Below are positions 5,515-10,176 of a stretch of 10,176 nt of DNA, one piece after another. Position 1 is the stretch's first letter; each line of letters opens with the position of its first letter. The notes beneath the pieces are model-generated. The model searched no databases. It saw only the letters and a list, made by a program, of their open reading frames with translations, and was not told the origin of the DNA. This stretch comes from Chloroflexota bacterium (lineage in GTDB: Bacteria; Chloroflexota; Anaerolineae; UBA3071), in NCBI GenBank assembly GCA_014383605.1, contig JACNHM010000190.1, positions 1 through 10,176 of the forward strand, read 5' to 3'. Position numbers and translations under genes: made by a program.

Positions 5515-6548
5515 GTGATCCTCCTCGCTCGTGATATGACCTGGTCGTAGAAGGCCAGGTTCTCCGTCAGCATCTCGCGGATGGGCAGCCCGTAAGGGCA
5601 CTTTTCCTCGCATTCGCCGCACTGGACGCACTGCCTGACGGTCTCCGCCGCCGTGGCCGCCCAGCCTGTCATAGACACCTCCGGCGGAAAACGCTTCCAG
5701 AAGCTGTGCAGATTCATGACCACGACAATGTGCACACCCTCTGGGCAGGGCTGGCAGTACCCGCAACGGCGGCAGAAACGGGTACCCACTTCAGCGCGGA
5801 TGCGCTCCATCTCCCGCCGTTCCCGTGGCGTCAGTTCCCACGGGCCATTGACGATGCCCACGATCTCTTCGATTTCCTCGATCCTCTCGATGCCCGGATC
5901 GGGCACGACGGTGTCGAATTGGAGCAGGTACTTGATCGCCAGATTCGCATCATCCAGAAGACCGCCGGCGAAGGGCTTCATGGCGATGAAGCCGAGGTCG
6001 TGCTTGCGGGCCAGAGGCAGCAGCTCGGCGGCGGCCTCGTTGGTGATGAAGTTGAACGGGAATTGGATCGTCTCGAACAGCCCTGAAGGCACGGCCTTCA
6101 GGGCCACGTCCATGGAGTGGCTGGTGATGCCAATGTGCCTGATCTTGTCCGCTCGCAAGGCTTCCTGCGCCGCCTCCATGGCCCCATCAGGCCCCAGCAC
6201 CCGTTCGTACGCTTCGAAGCTGCTGACGTTGTGGAACTGCCAGAGGTCAATGGTGTCCGTGTGCAAGCGGCGCAGGCTCAGCTCCAGATGTTCCTGGGCG
6301 GTGGCCTTATCGCGTGCCGTGGTCTTGGTGGCGATGACCACCTGCTCCCGGCGGCCGGCGATGGCCTTGCCGATACGCTCCTCGCTGGTGGTGTAGCCAT
6401 TGGCCGTGTCCAGAAAGGTGACGCCCAGGTCGAGACAGCGCTGAACCACCCCGACAGCCTCAGCTTCACGCAGCCGTTGGATCGGGATGCCGCCGAATCC
6501 TACCCTGGAGACCTGCATTTCCGTCTGGCCCAATCGTGTGCTTTTCAT
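5511..6548 (-). CDS. Aldo/keto reductase with C-terminal iron-sulfur (ferredoxin-like) domain
   Basis: A 345-residue protein in two parts. Residues 1-255 are an aldo/keto reductase barrel with the catalytic tetrad Asp47 and Tyr52 (DTANGY), Lys75 (IATKTT) and His106 (DLWQFHNV). The C-terminal part has two Cys4 motifs, CRRCGYCQPCPEG (Cys259, 262, 265, 268) and CVQCGECEEKCPYG (Cys307, 310, 313, 317), spaced as for 4Fe-4S clusters. This two-part form is a recognised AKR subgroup common in anaerobes and suggests electron exchange with ferredoxin-type carriers as well as NAD(P)H. The substrate is unknown. The ATG at 6548 has AGGAG in GGCAGGAGAGCA just upstream. It is the first gene of a minus-strand group and overlaps the HOGA-like aldolase by four bases, so it may reduce a carbonyl compound in the same pathway. 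It is divergent from tatA. Confidence 0.9.
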   Translation of the reverse strand: MKSTRLGQTEMQVSRVGFGGIPIQRLREAEAVGVVQRCLDLGVTFLDTANGYTTSEERIGKAIAGRREQVVIATKTTARDKATAQEHLELSLRRLHTDTIDLWQFHNVSSFEAYERVLGPDGAMEAAQEALRADKIRHIGITSHSMDVALKAVPSGLFETIQFPFNFITNEAAAELLPLARKHDLGFIAMKPFAGGLLDDANLAIKYLLQFDTVVPDPGIERIEEIEEIVGIVNGPWELTPRERREMERIRAEVGTRFCRRCGYCQPCPEGVHIVVVMNLHSFWKRFPPEVSMTGWAATAAETVRQCVQCGECEEKCPYGLPIREMLTENLAFYDQVISRARRIT

Positions 6549-6567
6549 TGCTCTCCTGCCACTGAAT

Positions 6568-6595
6568 TTGCTCTCTCGCCAGTCTGTGCTATAAT
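6568..6595 (+). promoter_or_regulatory. Extended -10 promoter of the tatABC operon
   Basis: TATAAT at 6590-6595 is preceded by TG at 6587-6588 (TGCTATAAT, the same extended -10 as at 2476 and 2484). A weak -35, TTGCTC (6568-6573), lies 16 bases upstream. The tatA ATG is 51 bases downstream with AAAGGAG at 6632-6638. On the opposite strand, TTGTGG (complement of 6612-6617) and TTATAG (complement of 6589-6594), 17 bases apart, could serve the divergent aldo/keto reductase. Confidence 0.6.
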
Positions 6596-6646
6596 CTCGG
6601 CCAGCGTATCACCACAACGCACAGCGATTGTAAAGGAGAAGCGCAC

Positions 6647-6832
6647 ATGTTGCCAAACTGGGGTTGGGGCGAATGGCTGATCGTCCTGGCGATCGTCCTC
6701 ATCATCTTCGGTGTGGGCCGGCTGCCCGAGGTCGGCGGCGCACTGGGCAAGGCCATCCGAGAGTTCCGCAGCGAGAGCAGTAGTTCCGCCGAGGAAAAAG
6801 GCGACGAGGATCAGGAAAAGGACGCCGGCTAA
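6647..6832 (+). CDS. tatA: Twin-arginine translocase subunit TatA
   Basis: TatA forms the protein-conducting element of the Tat system, which exports folded proteins across the cytoplasmic membrane. This 61-residue protein has the expected build: a short N-terminus with Trp and Gly (WGWGEW, 5-10), one membrane helix of about residues 9-21, the Phe-Gly hinge (FG at 21-22) and the conserved Leu-Pro (26-27). An amphipathic helix (about 25-41, VGGALGKAIREFR) and an acidic, Ser-rich tail follow. It is near the short end of the family's length. AAAGGAG at 6632-6638 lies eight bases before the ATG. It is the first of three consecutive tat genes, 42 bases ahead of tatB. Confidence 0.93.
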   Translation: MLPNWGWGEWLIVLAIVLIIFGVGRLPEVGGALGKAIREFRSESSSSAEEKGDEDQEKDAG

Positions 6833-6874
6833 CCCGCGCCTGGCGTGACAGAATAGCGCGGAAAGGGCAAGACT

Positions 6875-7213
6875 ATGGATCTCTTTGGCATTGGGCCAAT
6901 GGAACTGCTGGTCGTGCTGGTCCTGGCGCTCATCGTCCTGGGGCCACGCCAGTTGCCGGATGCGGCGCGCAAGCTGGCCAAACTCACGCGCGACCTGCGC
7001 CGCATGTGGACAGAGGTCAGCACCGACTTCGCCCGTGAAATGAACGTGGAAGAGGCCCTGGGCGACATTCGCTCCGTGACCGACACGGTAAAGACCATAC
7101 GCCGCCCTCCATCGCCTGCCAGGCTCTTGCTGGACAAAACCACAACCAGCGATACCCCAGTAACACCGCAACCCACCGCCGCACAGGAGGGTAGCAACGC
7201 CAGTGACACCTGA
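6875..7213 (+). CDS. tatB: Twin-arginine translocase subunit TatB
   Basis: TatB works with TatC as the receptor for twin-arginine signal peptides. The N-terminus FGIGPMELLVVLVLALIVLG (4-23) is the single membrane helix with the Glu10 typical of TatB. GPRQLPDAARKLAK continues into a long amphipathic helix to about residue 77, longer than in TatA. The tail (78-112) is Pro/Thr/Ser-rich and disordered. The Tat A/B distinction rests on this Glu, the GP-x-x-LP hinge and the longer helix; the assignment is good but not certain, since TatA and TatB are paralogues. GGAAAGGG (6860-6867) lies seven bases before the ATG. Its stop overlaps or closely precedes the tatC start depending on which tatC codon is used. 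Confidence 0.87.
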   Translation: MDLFGIGPMELLVVLVLALIVLGPRQLPDAARKLAKLTRDLRRMWTEVSTDFAREMNVEEALGDIRSVTDTVKTIRRPPSPARLLLDKTTTSDTPVTPQPTAAQEGSNASDT

Positions 7214-7223
7214 AGGTCCTGCC

Positions 7224-7946
7224 ATGACCCTCATGGATCATCTTGTGGAGCTCCGAGACCGCTTGATCAAGGCGGGGCTGGCGTTGTTGGTGGGCATGCT
7301 CGTCAGCACCGTTTTCGCTAAGCGGGTTCTGGGCTTCCTGATCGCCCTGGCGGGAGAGAATCTGCCCCAGGCCTACTCGCCCACCGCGCCCATGGTCATG
7401 TTCTTCAAAGTGGCCCTCGTCTGCGGCGCGGCGTTGGCCATGCCGGTCATCGTCTACCAACTCCTGCGCTTCATCACCCCTGGCCTCACCAAGCAGGAGC
7501 GCCGTTACCTACTTTTCGTTCTGCCGGGCATCGTCCTCTGCTTCGTGGGCGGGGTTGCCTTTGCCTACTTCGTCCTGTTGCCCCCAGCCATTCGCTTCTT
7601 ACAAGGCTTCCTATCGGACATCATCGAGCCCAAGTGGGTCATCGAAAAGTATATCTCCCTGATCACCTCGTTGATTTTCTGGACAGGAGTGACCTTCCAG
7701 ACACCCCTGGTCATGGCCTTCCTGGCCCGGCTGGGCATCGTCACTCCGCAGATGCTCATCCGCTCCTGGCGCTACGCCCTGGTGCTCATTGCCGTCGTCG
7801 CTGCCGCCATCACTCCCACCGTTGACCCCTTGAACATGGGTTTGGTGATGGCTCCTCTGGTGGTGCTATACGGGATCGGCATCCTCCTGGCCCGCCTGGC
7901 CTATCGCCAACGCGCAGCACCGGCCGAAGCGGAAGCACAGCAGTAG
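7224..7946 (+). CDS. tatC: Twin-arginine translocase subunit TatC
   Basis: TatC is the polytopic core of the Tat translocase and binds the twin-arginine signal. From ATG 7224 it is 240 residues and begins MTLMDHLVELRDRL, the usual family start. AAGG lies seven bases upstream. An in-frame GTG at 7203, inside the end of tatB and 12 bases after AGGAGG, would add seven residues and is the alternative. Six membrane helices are visible at about 17-33, 59-80, 95-118, 143-165, 183-199 and 203-224. Signal-binding residues known from E. coli are kept: Glu9 in HLVELR (E. coli Glu15) and Glu92 in KQERR (E. coli Glu103). The polar residue of the fourth helix is Gln159 in GVTFQTP, where E. coli has Glu170. 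FITPGLTKQERR is diagnostic. It ends the tatABC operon. Confidence 0.95.
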   Translation: MTLMDHLVELRDRLIKAGLALLVGMLVSTVFAKRVLGFLIALAGENLPQAYSPTAPMVMFFKVALVCGAALAMPVIVYQLLRFITPGLTKQERRYLLFVLPGIVLCFVGGVAFAYFVLLPPAIRFLQGFLSDIIEPKWVIEKYISLITSLIFWTGVTFQTPLVMAFLARLGIVTPQMLIRSWRYALVLIAVVAAAITPTVDPLNMGLVMAPLVVLYGIGILLARLAYRQRAAPAEAEAQQ

Positions 7947-8037
7947 CTCCGGCGCTTCCGTCCCCCCCCTCTCCCTTTCCCACCCTGCAAACTGACCGCG
8001 CCCTGCCCGGCGGTGCCGCGCGTCACAGGAAGAGAAA

Positions 8038-8059
8038 TGGGGCATCAGGCGATGCCCCA
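8038..8059 (-). terminator. Terminator of the sugar permease operon
   Basis: TGGGGCATC (8038-8046) and GATGCCCCA (8051-8059) form a perfect 9-bp stem with the loop AGGC. On the minus strand it is followed by TTTCTCTTCC, a modest T-rich tract, about 50 bases after the permease stop at 8109. On the plus strand it lies about 90 bases after tatC but has no T run there, although it could also shield tatC mRNA. Confidence 0.65.
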
Positions 8060-8108
8060 CGGCTGCAGGCTGCGTACAGGGACCCTCTCGGTGGTCTGCA
8101 CTGGCTGC

Positions 8109-9011
8109 CTAGCCCTTGAGAGACCCGGCCATGAGGCCGCGCATGAAGTAGCGGCCCAGGAAGATGTACACCAGCAGGGTGGGCAGCGCCGTCAGCAGCG
8201 CCCCGGCCATCTGCACGTTCCACTCCACGATGTAGCTGCCCGCCAGATTGTTCAGGCCGACGGTCACAGGCTGGGCGGCGGGATTGCTGGTGATGGTGGC
8301 GGCGAACAGGAAGTCGTTCCAGATGGAGGTGAACTGCCAGATCATCACCACCACGAAGCCGGGCACAGATAGGGGAAACAACACGTAGCGGTAAATGCTG
8401 AAGATGTTGGCGCCGTCGATGCGCGAAGCCTCCACCAACTCGGTGGGGATGTTGGCGTAGTAGTTGCGGAAGATCAGGGTGGTGATGGGGATCCCGTAGA
8501 TCACATGGGTCAGGATCAGGCCCGCAATGGTGCCGTAGAGCCTGACGCCCAGGAACCTGCTCAGCAACTGCAAGGATTGCACCAGGGGGATGAGGATGCT
8601 CTGGTAGGGGATGAACATGCCGAACAGGAGCAGGGGGAAGAGGATCTCCGACCCTCGGAACTTCCATTTGGCCAGGATGTAGCCATTGATCGAACCCCAC
8701 ATGGCAGACAGGATGGTGGCCGGAAGGGTAAGGTATACACTGTTCAGGAAGTTGACATTGAGGCCGCGGAAGCCTTCCAGCTCGCTGCCGAACCAGGCTT
8801 TGGCGTAGGATTCGAAGTGCAGTCCCTTGGGCAGGGACCACATGGTCCGCAGACTTACTTCCTCAAAGCTTTTCATGCCGGTAACGAGCAGCACATACAC
8901 AGGTACGAGGAAGGCAATGGCGAAAGCGGTCAGGACAATGTATAGCAGCACCCGCTGCCAGGTCAACGGCTGTCTTGCGGATCTGGCCAGGTCACGCGTT
9001 GAGGTGGTCAT
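8109..9011 (-). CDS. Carbohydrate ABC transporter permease, MalG/LacG type
   Basis: A 300-residue inner-membrane permease of a CUT1-type sugar importer (BPD_transp_1 domain). About six membrane helices can be seen, near residues 22-42, 90-112, 122-146, 157-181, 215-238 and 267-287. The EAA coupling loop, which docks on the ATPase, is EASRIDGANIFSIYRYVLFP (194-213) with its central Gly200. FLNSVYLTLPATILSAMWG and the C-terminal GRYFMRGLMAGSLKG are characteristic of MalG-like subunits. The ATG at 9011 overlaps the stop of the upstream MalF-type gene by four bases (ATGA), so translation is coupled; a longer in-frame reading to 9137 would overlap that gene and is rejected. The sugar cannot be deduced. 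The ATPase subunit is not in the window and may be a shared MsiK/UgpC type encoded elsewhere. Confidence 0.93.
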   Translation of the reverse strand: MTTSTRDLARSARQPLTWQRVLLYIVLTAFAIAFLVPVYVLLVTGMKSFEEVSLRTMWSLPKGLHFESYAKAWFGSELEGFRGLNVNFLNSVYLTLPATILSAMWGSINGYILAKWKFRGSEILFPLLLFGMFIPYQSILIPLVQSLQLLSRFLGVRLYGTIAGLILTHVIYGIPITTLIFRNYYANIPTELVEASRIDGANIFSIYRYVLFPLSVPGFVVVMIWQFTSIWNDFLFAATITSNPAAQPVTVGLNNLAGSYIVEWNVQMAGALLTALPTLLVYIFLGRYFMRGLMAGSLKG

Positions 9012-9907
9012 AGTTCTGCCTCCGAGCGGGTGCTCCACGTCAGATAGGGCACGATCAATACGGCCACCATGATGAGCAGGATGATGGCGATGGCTGCACC
9101 GCGGGCGAAGTGATTGCCGCGGAAGGTGGTATCCCACATGAAATAGGCCGGCACGTCGGTGGCAAAGCCGATGCCCGGCCCGGTCATGGCCACGATCAGG
9201 TCATAGATCTTGAGCGAGATGTGTCCCAGGACAATCACGGCGCTGAGGGTGACCGGGCGCAAGAGGGGGATGATGATGCCGCGGAGGATCTGCCACTCCG
9301 AGGCGCCATCGACGCGTGCGGCTTCGCGCAGTTCGTCGGGGATGCCCCGCAGCCCGGCCAGGAACATGGCCATGGTGTAGCCCGACATCTGCCAGGAGGC
9401 GGCGATGGCCACGGCAATGATGCCGATCTTGGGGTCGGTGTACCATCCCGTCTTGAGGAAGGGCAGACCCAGGTTGTCGAACAGCAGGTTGATTCCGGTG
9501 CTGCCCAACTCCTCGCTGCCCGGGTTGAGCAACCAGCGCCAGACCACGCCGGTAACGATGAAAGAAATGGACATGGGAAAGAGGTAGATGCCGCGAAAGA
9601 TCCCTTCCCCCTTGATGCGCTGATCCAACAGGAAGGCCAGCACGAAGCCGATGAGGAGGCAGGCGACCAGGAACACCAGTGTGAATACGACGGTGTTGCG
9701 CAGGTCAATGCGAAAGCGCTGGTTGGCGAACAACTTCTGATAGTTGCTCAGCCCGACAAAGGTGAAATCGGGCAGGAGTTTGTCCCACTTGGTCAGCGAG
9801 GCGTAGGCGGTCCAGGCGATGAAGCCGTACACGAAGATGGCGGTAGCCACCACCGCTGGCGAGATCAATAGGATCGAGACAACCCGCTCCCAATTGAAAC
9901 GTCGCAT
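9008..9907 (-). CDS. Carbohydrate ABC transporter permease, MalF/LacF type
   Basis: A 299-residue permease, partner of the MalG-type subunit. It starts MRRFNWERVV at ATG 9907, chosen because GGAGAG lies four bases upstream; the ATG at 9919 would add MERA but has only a weak site. Six membrane helices lie at about residues 10-33, 70-95, 105-127, 160-184, 218-240 and 264-290. The EAA loop is EAARVDGASEWQILRGIIIP (195-214). The pattern FRGIYLFPMSISFIVTGVVW and the WRWLLNPG segment are typical of sugar-importer MalF/LacF subunits. It lacks the large extra periplasmic loop of E. coli MalF, as do most of these proteins. On its 5' side lie a strong hairpin and the end of a probable substrate-binding protein gene, the usual gene order. 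Confidence 0.93.
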   Translation of the reverse strand: MRRFNWERVVSILLISPAVVATAIFVYGFIAWTAYASLTKWDKLLPDFTFVGLSNYQKLFANQRFRIDLRNTVVFTLVFLVACLLIGFVLAFLLDQRIKGEGIFRGIYLFPMSISFIVTGVVWRWLLNPGSEELGSTGINLLFDNLGLPFLKTGWYTDPKIGIIAVAIAASWQMSGYTMAMFLAGLRGIPDELREAARVDGASEWQILRGIIIPLLRPVTLSAVIVLGHISLKIYDLIVAMTGPGIGFATDVPAYFMWDTTFRGNHFARGAAIAIILLIMVAVLIVPYLTWSTRSEAEL

Positions 9908-9926
9908 AGCTCTCTCCATCCAAGTA

Positions 9927-10031
9927 GCGGGGCTGGAAGCCCCGCGCTAAGAGAGCAAAGCCCCTGCGGGGCTAGGAATCAGCAGCCCGAAGGGCTTTGC
10001 CCTTTCAGCCCGACGGCTTCAGCCTCGGGCT
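9927..10031. repeat. Cluster of REP-like palindromes between binding-protein and permease genes
   Basis: Four small palindromes follow one another: GCGGGGCT-GGA-AGCCCCGC (9927-9945), AGCCCC-TGC-GGGGCT (9959-9973), AGCCC-GAA-GGGCT (9984-9996) and AGCCCGA-C-GGCT-TC-AGCC-TCGGGCT (10007-10031). All share an AGCCC/GGGCT core. In an mRNA of the minus strand they would form a row of hairpins directly before the MalF-type gene. Such elements often stabilise the upstream message. No gene is seen here. Confidence 0.7.
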
Positions 10032-10100
10032 TCCTTCGGCAACACAGGTACCACTGGCCTTGAATTCCTTGCAGTGTTTTGCCTACAGCCTACTAGAGGA

Positions 10101-10132
10101 ACGAGGCAGCCCGATGCTCTGGGCTGCCTCGT
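10101..10132 (-). terminator. Strong hairpin (terminator or attenuator) after the binding-protein gene
   Basis: ACGAGGCAGCCC (10101-10112) and GGGCTGCCTCGT (10121-10132) pair as a perfect 12-bp stem around an 8-base loop. On the minus strand it is followed by TCCTCTAG, only weakly T-rich. It lies 14 bases after the probable stop of the upstream gene and about 190 bases before the permease start. Partial termination here would give more binding protein than permease, a common arrangement. Confidence 0.6.
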
Positions 10133-10145
10133 CGGTTGGTGCTGC

Positions 10146-10176
10146 TTACTGGCAGATGCCAGCGTCCACACAGGCC
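10146..10176 (-). CDS. C-terminal end of a probable sugar-binding protein (partial)
   Basis: Only the last nine codons are visible: ACVDAGICQ followed by TAA (10148-10146 on the minus strand). The stretch is too short to identify by sequence. The position, just upstream of MalF- and MalG-type genes and closed by a strong hairpin, is where the extracellular solute-binding lipoprotein of a CUT1 importer is normally encoded. Two cysteines near the end are noteworthy but cannot be interpreted. The assignment depends on context alone. Confidence 0.5.
   Translation of the reverse strand, partial: ACVDAGICQ

Noticed and set aside
4816..5550. Plus-strand open frame (244 codons) opposite the HOGA-like aldolase
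   Set aside because: Antisense shadow with low-complexity composition; the minus-strand protein has all the catalytic residues of its family.
5515..5766. N-terminal extension of the aldolase frame up to 5766
   Set aside because: It overlaps the aldo/keto reductase coding region by 250 bases; ATG 5514 has GAGGAGG and the ATGA overlap.
9110..9871. Plus-strand open frame (253 codons) opposite the MalF-type permease
   Set aside because: Shadow of the permease; Gly, Asp, Glu and Gln-rich with no domain, no ribosome binding site of note.

Overview
The window reads as a GC-rich bacterial chromosome segment. The gene content (a GalT with AGXT-like and HOGA-like neighbours, a GxxExxY protein, a PIN toxin pair, a MalF/MalG-type sugar importer) and the intergenic repeats of the 'CGCAGAG..CTCTGCG', 'ATCTGCGCAATCTGTG' and 'ACGTTTTACGC' type would suit a Chloroflexota (Anaerolineae/Caldilineae-like) genome. 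That placement is inference from familiarity, not proven by any marker gene. No rRNA, tRNA, CRISPR array or insertion-sequence transposase was seen.

Layout. 1-700: a repeat-rich stretch in which two hairpin-forming GC-rich elements each sit just upstream of a ribosome binding site. The first precedes a GxxExxY (PD-(D/E)XK-like) gene broken by one in-frame TAA, the second a 38-residue mini-ORF. 703-1278 (+): an unrecognised protein with a CxxC/CxxC zinc ribbon and a very basic tail. 1374-2438 (-): galT, convergent with that gene; its probable terminator lies inside the last codons of the convergent gene. 2455-3295 (+): an extended -10 promoter with a tandemly duplicated TGCTATAA unit, then a DUF104/AF2212-like antitoxin and a PIN-domain (VapC-like) toxin overlapping by 4 bases.

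3319-6548 (-): three metabolic genes transcribed from right to left: an aldo/keto reductase with two C-terminal Cys4 iron-sulfur motifs, then (ATGA overlap) a DapA-superfamily aldolase that resembles 4-hydroxy-2-oxoglutarate aldolase (HOGA1), then an alanine/serine-glyoxylate aminotransferase. The aldolase could release glyoxylate and pyruvate, and the aminotransferase would turn glyoxylate into glycine, so the pair makes a plausible glyoxylate-handling unit like human HOGA1 and AGXT.

6568-7946 (+): a compact tatA-tatB-tatC operon, complete for twin-arginine protein export, driven by an extended -10 promoter in the 98-base gap shared with the divergent aldo/keto reductase. 8109-10176 (-): the distal part of a sugar ABC importer operon: the last codons of a probable substrate-binding protein at the window edge, a strong hairpin, a cluster of REP-like palindromes, a MalF-type permease, a MalG-type permease (ATGA overlap) and a terminator. 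No ATPase gene is present.

Nothing here is clearly a new multi-gene system. The points most worth a look are the repeat-plus-RBS cassettes at the left end, the HOGA/AGXT/ferredoxin-AKR neighbourhood, the tandem -10/operator of the toxin pair and the terminator buried in a convergent coding region.
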